From: Enoplolaimus lenunculus
Lineage: Eukaryota > Nematoda > Enoplea > Enoplida > Thoracostomopsidae
Assembly: GCA_030248215.1 (NCBI GenBank)
Contig: JASANG010001452.1
Location: forward strand, 1-64,000
Direction: 5' to 3'
Length of the DNA stretch: 64,000 bases
Under the pieces are notes generated by a model, which had not been told where the DNA came from, did no database searches, and saw only the letters and a program-made list of their open reading frames with translations. A program made the translations under genes and the position numbers. Below are positions 9,384-20,700 of the stretch, piece by piece. The first letter of the stretch is position 1. Each line of letters begins with the position of its first letter.

Positions 9384-10628
9384 ATGAATCGGCAAGTTTA
9401 TGTCAACGGCACAAGTCCGTTATCTCGATTTTACAAATTTTCATCTCTCAGCGTTGGAAATATTGAAGCGACTTCAATTGAACAAGCAAGATGGTACCTA
9501 ACGCTCAAAGCTTCCGGCGAGCATCAACTGGCTGATCGTTTTATCAACAACCCGGGTGTTCGCTCTCAGCCCACGTCTATCTACAACTGGATGGAAATGA
9601 ATAATGCGCTGTCCGCTCAGTGGGTTATCGATGGGGAAGCTATCTACAAAGACGTTGTGATCGATCAGCTACAACAGCCGGGTAGCAGGTTTCGGCGGTG
9701 CTTTATGGATCTGTTGTCTGAATTAGACGGTAAGCGGCCAGAATTTATTGTGTGCTCGGGTAATTACGAACTAGTCTGGTCATGTGGGCTTAGAGAAAGT
9801 CGTGCAGCGGAAGCTCAGTATTTTATGGGTTTCAATCTGTATGGCCATGCCTTAAATGCTGGTTACCAGTCGCTCTTCAACAGATGTCGGCCCACCTGGG
9901 GTGTTGATGCTCTATTGGGTCTCACTGATCAGCCGGCTGTCTCACGGTTTCCGTTTCGGGAATCTGTGTTGATTTTATCGGATTCGATTTTTCGTAACGT
10001 CAATCATGTGGAGTGCGGGGTGGTGAAAGCTGTTTCTGGTGCTGTGTTCACGGATCTGATCGATATTGCTTACAATATGAATCTGGGGCACTTTGGCATT
10101 ATCATAATCAGCTGCGGTGTCAATGTGGCGCGAAAGTCTGATCATTATCAAGAGGAGCAGTTTTCGGCACTCCAGTCGTTTATCAACAACCTAAAACATC
10201 TTTCTGAAAACGGTCAAACTCCCTCGATTTTGTTCAACGGAGCTGTTCCTTTGCCCGGCGCTAGAGGGGTCACTCGATTCAACAACACCGTTGCTGAGAT
10301 CATGGAAGGAAACTCAATGCCATTCATCAATTGGTCTAACAATGGGGGCTTGCCTTTCGTTGAGAATGGCCAATTCAACGAATCCTATCTTCGACAAGGC
10401 GATAGTGACGGGTTTCATCTCGGACCTCTGGGCATTCGCGCGTTGTGGTCTGCGTTTTGCGATCACATACCTCAATTACGTGGTCTGATGTATTCCATGT
10501 CAAGGGAGAAATATAGTCCGTCAAAACGTTTCCGAAAACGCCGTTTCACTGAAGGCCCAGGCCTGTCTCGGCGGGAGTGTCTAGATAATGATCTAGACGA
10601 GTTGACATTATGCGCCAACATGTCGTGA
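9384..10628 (+). CDS. Pao third ORF with an SGNH/GDSL hydrolase-like domain
   Basis: This intact ORF of 414 codons starts 69 bp after pol and ends inside the 3' LTR, so its last 16 residues are LTR-encoded. Residues 190-365 show the four landmarks of SGNH hydrolases in order: block I VLILSDSIF with Ser201, block II VSGAVFTDL with Gly219, block III IIISCGVN with Asn247, block V DGFH with Asp342 and His345 in the DxxH spacing. An enzyme that cuts an ester bond is the natural inference; the substrate is unknown. Residues 1-185 match nothing I recognise. A basic tail (KRFRKRRF, 381-388) could bind nucleic acid or localise the protein. No signal peptide or membrane segment is seen, so this is not a standard env. 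It is the only undamaged long ORF of the element. Confidence 0.85.
   Translation: MNRQVYVNGTSPLSRFYKFSSLSVGNIEATSIEQARWYLTLKASGEHQLADRFINNPGVRSQPTSIYNWMEMNNALSAQWVIDGEAIYKDVVIDQLQQPGSRFRRCFMDLLSELDGKRPEFIVCSGNYELVWSCGLRESRAAEAQYFMGFNLYGHALNAGYQSLFNRCRPTWGVDALLGLTDQPAVSRFPFRESVLILSDSIFRNVNHVECGVVKAVSGAVFTDLIDIAYNMNLGHFGIIIISCGVNVARKSDHYQEEQFSALQSFINNLKHLSENGQTPSILFNGAVPLPGARGVTRFNNTVAEIMEGNSMPFINWSNNGGLPFVENGQFNESYLRQGDSDGFHLGPLGIRALWSAFCDHIPQLRGLMYSMSREKYSPSKRFRKRRFTEGPGLSRRECLDNDLDELTLCANMS
10570..10577 (+). other. Candidate polypurine tract
   Basis: GGCGGGAG directly before the 3' LTR is the only purine-rich run there. It is short and interrupted by one C, and lies within the third ORF. 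Confidence 0.4.
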
Positions 10629-10799
10629 AGAAGAGTAGCTATAATGATTTGCATATGCTAAAACGAACTGACAATATATTGAGATAAGGAACGGCATATA
10701 TACGGTTGTATAACTTGAGATTTGGTCTTGTTTTTCGTCGTTATTTTGCTTTCTTTTGGTAAAAGAGTTTGTTCTTGTAAAAGGGTGTACGTTTATACA
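10578..10799 (+). repeat. Pao 3' LTR
   Basis: The 222 bp match the 5' LTR. The third ORF reads 50 bases into it before its TGA. Confidence 0.95.
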
Positions 10800-10804
10800 G
10801 TCGT
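10800..10804. other. Target-site duplication GTCGT (right)
   Basis: This partner of 4978-4982 shows that both element ends are in the same insertion, not a recombinant of two copies. Confidence 0.92.
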
Positions 10805-11282
10805 GTTTACCAGCTATGCTATCATTAACCACGTGTTCAAAAACTAGGTTTGACATTATAGTTTCCGGTATGCATGTTCGCAGCCAAGATTTTGGAAAGG
10901 GGTTTGCGTCCCATAAATATTTCAAAGCGTTTTCCTGCGTTAACAACCAAAAATGTTTTAAAACCCTGACTTCGAGGGGAGTTGACCCATGAAACTCCAC
11001 TGGCTACGCCCTTGGAAGTGAATATTGTTTTTAGATCCCAGTGGTACTTTCAGCTTTGGAAAAATGACAAATAAGCTAAACTACTGTAATGAGAGGCAAA
11101 AAATTCGCACACATAGTAAGTGAAGAATCCAGGCAATCGGGCGCACACCCATCCAACCTAGTGGCGTTGAAAATATAAGCAATGCAAATGGCTAATTGCT
11201 AAAACGCGCTTTGAAACTAAAATTTCGAAATAGAAAATAAAATGCATCGTTTCCAAACGCAAACTCCTGGATCCGCCGCTGT
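10800..11282. other. Non-coding: rest of A-family repeat plus hAT-like ends
   Basis: 10800-10850 continues the A-family repeat interrupted by Pao (GTGTTTACCAG, TTAACCACGTG). Around 10990-11015 the minus strand reads CAAGGGCGTAGCCAGTGG, and at 11262-11280 CTGGATCCGCCGCTG. Both resemble hAT-type termini. No exon of VPS11 was recognised here. Confidence 0.45.
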
Positions 11283-11439
11283 GTTATGCTCTCATACAGC
11301 TCACTTTTCAAATCGTGGAACCAAATGAACATGGCAAATCCTCTTGTGCTTAGTAAGCGGGCGTATACAAACGGATATGCTTGCTAAATGTTTCTTTGCC
11401 CTGCACAGAGTACAATGAGAAACGCAATCTTAGACCGGT

Positions 11440-11515
11440 TAATCATTGCAATTTTAACGGCGTCTGTAACCGCGATTTAATCGGCGTCTGTAACAACAAT
11501 TTTAACCGCGTAATT
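11440..11515. repeat. A-family repeat fragment
   Basis: Degenerate copies of TAACCGCGATTTTAA and GGCGTCTGTAAC, as in the longer copy near 23130. No terminus remains. Confidence 0.5.
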
Positions 11516-11623
11516 CTATGTATACTTATAATTCTAAAAAGAAATGCACATGTCCATTTTATATTCTCAAAGCAGCAGTAGCTAGCAGCGCATTTTACTT
11601 AATTGTAATCGAAAACCACTTAC

Positions 11624-11712
11624 AGTTTTGCTTTTTGGTAAATATACAGCAGTCCTGTATGAAACTGTGATGTTTGGCAACAGACCAACGCGTGATCAAG
11701 TTCATAATTTGC
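11624..11712 (-). CDS. VPS11: VPS11 exon 20 (last before Pao)
   Basis: ANYELDHALVCCQTSQFHTG then LLYIYQKAK, between TTTGCAG and CT|GTAAGT, phase 2. It matches human DVFDKALVLCQMHDFQDGVLYLYEQGK. The intron that follows contains Pao. Confidence 0.92.
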
Positions 11713-14700
11713 CTGCAAAATTCTTTAAACGAATTGTTGTAAAAGAAAAACAGCGATAACAACACTAGATATTTTTGATGCGTACACTAGGAACAAATCT
11801 TTCTTGTTATCAACGTCCGCTTAGTTTTCGTACACCAAAGAATTAACGGCTTTCAACTTTTCAATATAAGTGAATCTTACTTAGGTTAATTTGCTTTCGA
11901 AAAAATATAAAAAATCATACAACATCAACATACGTTCGGTTTCTGTAAAAACTGCATTATCATTGCTTCCAGGCGAAGCTTTTCCTAAAACCAACGTAAT
12001 ACGTGCGTTCATTAAATAGCTCAACTAACCTGAAAACGTCAAAGAGAAATATGCAAATTCGAAAATTTACACTGTGTTTGTTAATACTCCAACTGACCTT
12101 ACAGAAATGTGTGAAGTGGACTGGTAGCATTTTAAATGCATAAAAATCATTGAAATCTGCAACTCTACCTTTTCTTGATTGTAACGTTAAAATTTTGTTC
12201 ACAAGTCCTAAAGTGTTTGCTTAGAATCTATCAAAAGCAAAAGCGATATTTTAAAACTCGAATGAAACTGTGTTTGTAAACCAAACAGAACCCAAAACCA
12301 GCTTGTTCAAGGTAAAAATTACCTGCCCTTACCTTTGCGTCCTCCGTTTCACTATATTCTCTTAGATATAACTCGAGTAAAGTATTGAACATTATCGGTT
12401 CACATCGATAATCATTCTAAAGAATAACAAAAACGGAACAGAAAACAATATTGCCAGGACATCAATATCTATTGTATTACACCATAAAACGCAATATTCC
12501 TAGTGACAAAATGTTAGAGACCTATATTCGAACAAAAGAACACAAATTTTGTGGAGAAAAATTACCTAAAATCTAGTAAACAAATGACATACGCTTAAGT
12601 CTTGACCAATTGTACTAGATTACATAACATAAGTTGACAGAAACGAGAACTTAAGCCACGGCCGTTCGGAGGCCACTTACTGAGACCATTGCCCCTCTTT
12701 ATCTTCTGTATTTAAATCTTGCCGTCATTCAAAAATCACAAAGTCTTAGCAGGGATTCTAGGTAAATGCTATAACTTCGTCAATTCTGGGTGTGCGAACC
12801 CTATTTTCGAAACTTACATTAATCATATATTCGAGAAATTCCAACAGTTTTTTCGGTTCATTTACAAACACATGAATAAAGTCGTCTGAATTTATAGTAG
12901 TCTCATCTAAAACACGAACAACAAACCATCAAGTATAAATAGAAAGCCTTGCTTACGAGTGACTGTTTTTTCAATCATTATGATGTCGTTTGAATTAGTA
13001 TTAAACGGTATCGGTTTTATCTACCTTTCAAAAAAGTTTTTATAATATGCTTTCAAATATGTCATTGCAATTTAGGTTTGTGTAGATCGGTTATTGCTTA
13101 TGTTTGAGACTTTATTAGCTAAATAGCATACATTTGTATGATTTGTCTACTATCAAGGCACTAGATATCTGTTATATTTTAGAAGGTGCTCATTATTATA
13201 CAGAACCATTGAGTACACGAACCTACAAAAGATTTTGACGAACATAGCTTCTTAACGATGGCAGTAGTTTCATCAGGAAAATGTTGAATAAGAACTTTAC
13301 CGTGTTTTTTCAGTTGCTCTGCTCCCTGTTGATAGAAAATTACGAGTAAACATTGCACAAGTATTTTACGCATAAACCTTTCCGACTCAATTAGATGCAT
13401 GCATTTATTCATCTACTTTTGGCAAGCCTGCTTAACAGTAATCAAACAAAAAACATTGTGTACTACAACTGTTAGCAGCACCAGTTAGTGCCATAGCCAC
13501 GGTATGTGAGACATCCCCAAACTGTAAAATACCTCTCGTATTGCCAAATGCTGGACCATAGCGAAGCAGCGCAGTTTTATTGCCATTCCGAAATTAAAAA
13601 AATCGAAAATTTCGACATCCATTCGTTAAGCAAAAACGATTAACACCTTATGTATTTGGACTACAGCAAACATACTCTGACGTTTATTTATTTGCAGCAA
13701 AATTTTCAAGAGACAATTTACACACATACTTACTTCTGATTCCGGCAAACCCCGGATATACTCTAGTGAACTGTGATAAGCGTGTTGAACATCGAGCAAA
13801 ATATGCAGCGCTAACTCATGTTTGCTGTGCAATTTCGCCAGCTCCAACGCAACTGACGAATAACCAGAGTTTCGTAGCGTTCGAATTGCGTTTTCAATAT
13901 CAAAATGCACTTCGCCTGAACCACTTTGCTAAAATTAAAAATGAATTAACACCGTTGCCTGAAACACTGCATTTATTGCAATATTCGTTATTTTCCATTT
14001 CGTATTGTTGCATGCTTTGTACATATTTCGTTGACGCAAAACTAAATAAGCTTCGATTAATGTAATGGATTGTATTCGCAACTCCCACAATCCAATGCGC
14101 ACATCACGTTTTTATGGTCACGGACAAAATTAGGCGCAACCGCGATCACCACCCAAACTCAGTTCGACTCCGGATCCTTCGCATACGCGATCGCAGATCG
14201 CTCGCAACCGAAATTTGCGTGGACGCAAAAACCGCAGTTGTTATCGCGTTTGGGCATGCTGTTTCGTGAGTACAAACGCAACTAAAATTGCAGTATCAGC
14301 TGCAGTTAAAACTGCGGTTGCAAACGCGCCGGTTCAAACCACGACTGCGACCGCAGTTCAAACTGCGACTGCGAACGCAATTAAAATCGCGACTACCATG
14401 GCGTCTCAAACCACGTTTGAGCCGCTATCACTCAAAAACTCACACGCGGCTACAAAACTGCAACTGCAGTAGACGAAATTGCGGTTTCTGCGCACTTAAT
14501 TCTGTCCGTGACTGCATTGTTAATTTGTGCTTCAGGAGCCTGGCCCCGGCACAATTATATATTACGTAATGTGCTGGGACCTAGCTCGGCCAAATTCTAA
14601 ATGCAATCTTCCCTTTACTCGTTCCAGTCAGGCAAAAGCTGGACAAAACATATACTTGCATTCAAAGTTGTATTTTTTACCAAAACGGGCCAAAATACAT

Positions 14701-17700
14701 TTTTGCAGAAATGTAACGGCCACGGTTACAACCGACGAGTACCAAGAATTTAGGCCACACCATAAATTTAAGCCCGGCAACTATGTGCAAACACAGAAGT
14801 TTTTCTAGATTCCACGTGAATACATGTTTCACAAAAACACATGTTCGTATACTAAATTTAACAAACATATGATTTTTATAGTTTTAAAACCTGCACAAAT
14901 TCTTCCAATTTCTTTTTGTTTGACAGCTTTGTGTAGCAGTTGAGCAAAATTGTTGTATGGTCGCGTGTTGCTATATTTTGTTTATGCAAATCTTCCAGAT
15001 AACTCGTAAGTTGGCTTATTCGTTGTGCATCAAGAAACTATAAGAATACGAACACTAGATGTTCTAAAAACATTAGTTTCGTGCTAAAATCGCAAACAAA
15101 AATATGCATCTACCTTTTCATTCAAACCTGATGTTTTTATATAATAAATATTTTTAACTTCGAAGTTTCTCCATCATAAAACAGTAACGTCACTATTATT
15201 GCTATTTCAAATTACTTATGGTTTCATTTTCTCTTTTTACTTTACGAGATTTCGAACTGTTTTAGAGTTTGAGTTAATTACGGATAACCACGGATTTACA
15301 AACTATTACCTTTCTTATTACGTACGATGCTTCAATGCTTCCGATAGTTTTGATGTATTGCTTGACAGCATTATCAAAATCATTTTTCCTGAAAACAAAA
15401 CGGTTCATATTTAGTATGATACATCTGAGTTGCACAAGTTTCCCAACAAAAACGCACGTACTTTACCTGGCTTTGCACGAATGAGTGAGTAACTAGTTAT
15501 GAAAACATCCTATTACTGGTAAGGAAATTATAATATACGTACATAATGTCAATTTGAACAGGAACGCAGAAACGCTTTCAAAACTATAGAGTTTAACATA
15601 AACTTCACTTCACAGATGCATCAACTCGAAAAATATAATCGATAAAAACTAAAATAATTTAAACACACTACTTACTGATACAAATAGTCTCCGTACTGTT
15701 TGAATATCTCAGCAAGAGCGTTTTCGTCGCTGATGCTGTTCTTCGCTAAGCTAAATAACAAAAACACGCAACCGGTGGGGGACCACTACTAGTCCGCAAA
15801 ATCCCCCTCCTCACTCGGAAAATCCTCCAGGTTCAGCCCCCATCCGAAAACTCCCTTTGGTTTGAAATTAAAAAACAGAAAAACTAAAACATATGACAGC
15901 ACAACGTTTAAGCTTCTAAATAGCAAAAATTCAAGGAAACCAAATTTGCGAAAAATACAAAATACTGCAAAAAATTTTAAATTTTTGGAACATGACTTTC
16001 ATCTAAGTGTACTAAACAGGACTCTTCGCGGTAACGGAAGGCAGTCTGGGTTCAAACCGAGACTGGGACCAACACCCGACTACCGAGTCCGGCTGTGATA
16101 AGTCTCGGTATCGGTCAATTTTTTGTCACCACACCGAGACATGCCATATATGGAGACTTACCAAGACCGAGACTCCCATCTCTGCTCGCGCGATATGCAA
16201 TCTTACACTAACATACGTTATTTTTAAGTCGGATCAGAAATTGGTAACCACAGAAACCTGTATTGCCAAATATGTTGCATCTTGCCCGATTTAAATTTAG
16301 TCTCCATGACCAAGAAATAATAAGGGCTTCAGTTCATGGTGAGTGCTCTTAATACTAGCCACCAGGCAGGTTAAACTAAGAAATATGCAATCTTACACTA
16401 ACATACGTTATTTTTGAGCCGGATCAGAAATTGGTACCACAGAATCCTGTATTGCCTAATATGTTGCATCTTGCCCGGTTTAAATTTAGTCTCCATGACC
16501 AAGAAATAATAAGGGCTTCAGTTTATGGTGAGTGCTCGTAATATTAGCCACCACGCAGGTTAAACTAAGAAACGCCTGGTTTTAGGAATAAATTACTCTT
16601 TCTAAGTATAAATGGCAACCCATTTATCACTGATTAAAGCAAAATGAAACAGTAGATTCACATGCAGAATTAAGCACATTCGCGATCTTGCTCCAAACCG
16701 CGAGTCTGATTATGGTTTGTTTCCTGGAGGCACACAAATGCAAATTAAGGTGACGGTTATCACGTCTAACAAAAATCCAGAATAAAAACAGTTTTTCTTT
16801 CAGCCGGTCTTTCGATCGAACCGTCATCATCGCAATTTACTGTAACTTTTACAGGTTCTTTCTGTTTCTGGAGATGTGCACGCTGTGTTGTTCTAGGTTC
16901 CGAATTTGGGTATTCCATAACCGCTGCTGCTTTGCATATTCCTCTGCACCTGCGCAGAGTTGCTTTTCATGCAAAATTAAACTATTATCAACTGGAAAAA
17001 TGTAAATATCACTAGGTGAAGACATTCTTAATTATAATATGGGCTGTGAAATACGTAACTTTTCTGAAAAAACAAAATCATGTTTGTCGGGGGTAACAAA
17101 TTTAATCGAAAATAGAATTCTGTAGAACCTTTTATACAGGCACCCTTCAGCCGCCAGAAGATGGATACATGCAGGATTTGTAAGACGCGTCCCGTACCCG
17201 AAAAAGTCAATTTACGAGAATTTTTTATCCAATTTTTACGGGATCCTGCGGACGCACTGGGCATTTAATTTAATTCTGCCCGTGACCGTGGTATTGTAAA
17301 TAGAAAATACGACACTCACCAAATCGCTAAGTCATACAAGCTTTTCCGAAACAAAATCTGGAGTTTGCTTTGTATATCTTTTTCATACAGTTGATATAAC
17401 TAAAATATGCTAAAAACAACTGAAAAATAAAACAAAACATTAAAACTTATATTTAACGTTTGTAGCAGCACACATCCAAGAAATACCTGCCTGTCGTAAG
17501 CAGCAGTGTAATTCACAAGCGAAGATGGTTTAGAACTTGAGTCAAACAAAGCTTCAATGTAGAGCGTTGTCGGCACTTACTGCAAAATTATTGCCTAAGT
17601 ATGAGCTACATTTTATAAGCAATTTTTTAAAGCTTTCGAAGTTTGCTATATTTCGCAGAATTTACTGATAAATAAGACTACTACTGCTATGACAACCTAA

Positions 17701-20700
17701 GAACTATGTTATGTCATAGACAGAAAGGTTGCAGTAATTGTGGTAGTCGCATCTGTGGTCGCAAAAGTAATCGCGCTTACAAGCGATTGAAAAATTACGG
17801 CAAATCTACGGTTTGGAACGCGACAGCAATTGTACTTACACTGGTCTCGCTTAATTAACACTTAGAAGAACAGCGAAAAATTCTTATCAAATAAAATTCA
17901 CAGGGTCGACATGCACAATAATAAATGTCGAAAAATTACCTTGCCATTTTTTCCAATGATATTGAAACAACCAAATGCGTAAATGACGTCAAGAACTTCT
18001 GCAATCGGAGCAGAATAAGCTTAAAATAATATTTAAAAACTCAAACACCACAGCAACAATCTTCTTTTCCCATTATTAAATTTTTATAAATGTACGCAAT
18101 ATATTCGCCACACATATCGCACATGTATATTCCATATTTTTGAAATACGTCATATTCATGTTATTACGAGTTCTCGTGTGGATAGTAACAAACTTTGCCG
18201 TGTTATATAAAACGTATGTTATCACGGGAAACAGTCTACTGCATATATTCATCGAAACATTAACTGGTGCAATCGCATAACGAGTGAATGTGAAGTCTAC
18301 TCTATTCGCATCCCAAGAAGGAAACGCCAAACTTTGTACAATAATGCTAGTTACTTTCCTCAACTAAAACTTTCTGTTCTTTTGTTCATTCAGGAACTTT
18401 AAAACGAAAGAAATAAGCTTTACCTTTCCAGTTGTTCTTATATCATTGACTATGTCTGAGAGCCGTTATGTGTAATAGTTTGCAAAAATAACCAAACACA
18501 CAATTTGTCTTTTCCTAATGCTAAAAAACGAAAAAGTCATTGTATTATGAAACTAACAATCGTGTTCATACGTACCAATATACGAATTCGGAACGTCATA
18601 AATTGTGATCATATGCATACTTTTATCATCATCGCTGCTAGAATAATACAAAACTAAATTTTTGCGGAGCAAAAGTTACTTTAATTTAATTGTTGTTTTG
18701 GCTGGTTTTCCTAAAACATCCCCACTCAGCAACACATAACAGAAAGAGCAAAAAATAAATATTTGCATTTAACGAATTTTTAAAAGTCACATGAAACAGA
18801 TGAAAACCATAGGACAAATCAGTCAAAATTGAACGTGTGCAGCTGGCGGACAATAAATGCAACTACAGTGTGAACAGGTTTGAACCTTAGTTCTGTTGTC
18901 AAAGTAAGCGCATAATCCTCTAAAATTACCCTGGATTTGCTTCAAAATCGGTTCACGAAAATTTCACCAAACGACAGCGAGAATCTTGGGCCTAGGTCAA
19001 AACTCGTGAACGAGACTACAGTTTTCGCCTCGGGTATTTTCGAACCGAATCTGGAAGCTACTTTGATGATTGCCGAAGACTGAATTAAATCGATTTTAGC
19101 AATTATGGTATTTGGTTTTCTCCAGGTAACGCGATTTTTTGATCTGCTATAAGCTTTGGTGACTAAACACAGTTTGGCTTCGGCTTAAAGAGCTATTGGC
19201 CGCCGGTTTTCAATCGAAAAGGAATTTATAATAAAAGGACAAAAAACTTACAAATTTAGTTGACCATATTAAGGTTTTAGAGTTGTGGCCATCGATGACC
19301 AGCTATAACCGATACATTCCTAGACCCCATATTGTGAAGCCCTGCACAACAAAATATTTCTCCAGCTCCAATAAAAATTTTCTCAAATTTTTTGACGTTG
19401 TCCGAACCTGACTTCAACTAATAACAGTACAATGTTAAAAACAATTATTAAAAGCTTATAAACACAAGAATTACTGAAGTTTTACAAAGTTAGCACTACA
19501 AAATGTGCGCCATATTACAATAAATTAAAGTTAAAAATTTGTTGCAAATTCACAAATTTAAAAATATATAAGTAAATGGCTACACGTACAAACCAAAACA
19601 TTGAAATCAAACTGTCGTACTTTGGGGCAACCACGTCGTTACTGACAACGATTAAGTATTGTCCACTGGCTTTGACTAAAGTTTTATCACCTTCAAACAC
19701 GTAACACTGTCCTCTGCAATCTGGTTGATAGAAATATACGGCCTGAAATTAGTTGAAAACAATTTATTCTTTTTATCGTTTTTGGTTGCTTCCCATTAAT
19801 CACAATTTCTGCTAGGTCACTCGGAGCTAGCACCTGAAAAGGGCAACGAAGTCATACCAGTCCAATACAGGGCGCTACCCAATATCCGGTTCCGGCAAAA
19901 AATCGACATCCGGTTCCAGTATTTTAACTTGCCGGATATTATTTTTTTAAAACCTTCGAAAAATCTATAAGCCACCGAAAGAATTGTAAGCTACGTTCCG
20001 ATATCTGGTGCAACCTAGTATTACATTTGGATTCATTACCCGGCTCCGGATCCGGCCGGATATTAGATTATCCGTCTCTGATCAGTCGGAATCGGCATTT
20101 TGAAATTTTAATTTTAATCCTACTTGTTGTGATACGTAGCATAAAAATTCTGCCCGTTCAATCATCTAAACACTCCAAACTACCATTGCATGTAGTTTAG
20201 TTTTACACAACCTGAAAAATCATCGCCAATTTATTGATGCAACGTTTTCGAAAACTGTTGACAGGAAACAGTTTACCCTGAACCAATATTATACTTTTTC
20301 AACGAAGCGAAAGTGCGATCGAAGCTCGGAGTTTAACGAAGCTTTTAATAATATGTTTTGTACTCTGAGGTCGAAATGTGGATATCCGTCCGTTCGAAGA
20401 GAATCTCAGGAACTACTGAACTGATGTTGACAAACTTATTTTTGTTTGAAAACCTATCATCCTGGGGTGTTAACCTCGCATTGGGGTTTTTAAACAAGCT
20501 AATTTGCATAATTGGTTAAACCTAAATCAGGGTGGCAACAAAGGTTAGGATTCGGATTCGATAAAAATTTGTAGTTAGGATTCGGATTCGGTTGCGAGAA
20601 AGCTGAATCCAAAAGCCGAATCCAACAGTGTTCGGCAATATGTTTTTCAGTGTTACACAATAAAAAATTTTTAAATAACTTGTCATATTAATAAAATATT

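Larger units (their letters stand above)
4983..10799 (+). mobile_element. BEL/Pao LTR retrotransposon with SGNH-domain ORF
   Basis: This 5817 bp element has two 222 bp LTRs that read as identical, both starting TG and ending CA, and a perfect 5 bp duplication GTCGT at 4978-4982 and 10800-10804. Internal order is a broken gag, a pol with RT, RNase H and integrase in BEL/Pao style, then a third ORF with SGNH-hydrolase landmarks. Coding lesions include frame breaks in gag, a TAG at 5868-5870, a large in-frame deletion at about 5970 and a frameshift in the integrase at 8305-8310. It lies antisense in a VPS11 intron. Identical LTRs imply recent insertion, so mobilisation in trans or consensus errors must explain the lesions. 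Confidence 0.95.

Noticed and set aside
9384-10628. Pao third ORF as an env gene
   Set aside because: No signal peptide, membrane anchor or cysteine pattern of an envelope protein; the SGNH landmarks explain it better.
14215-14569. Ala/Thr- and Arg-rich frames, similar ones at 22266-22484 and 23100-23372
   Set aside because: They are readings of the GC-rich repeats in A-family MITEs.
16627-16980. Possible extra VPS11 exon on the minus strand
   Set aside because: The flanking exons 11 and 12 join in phase without it, and its peptide does not resemble VPS11.
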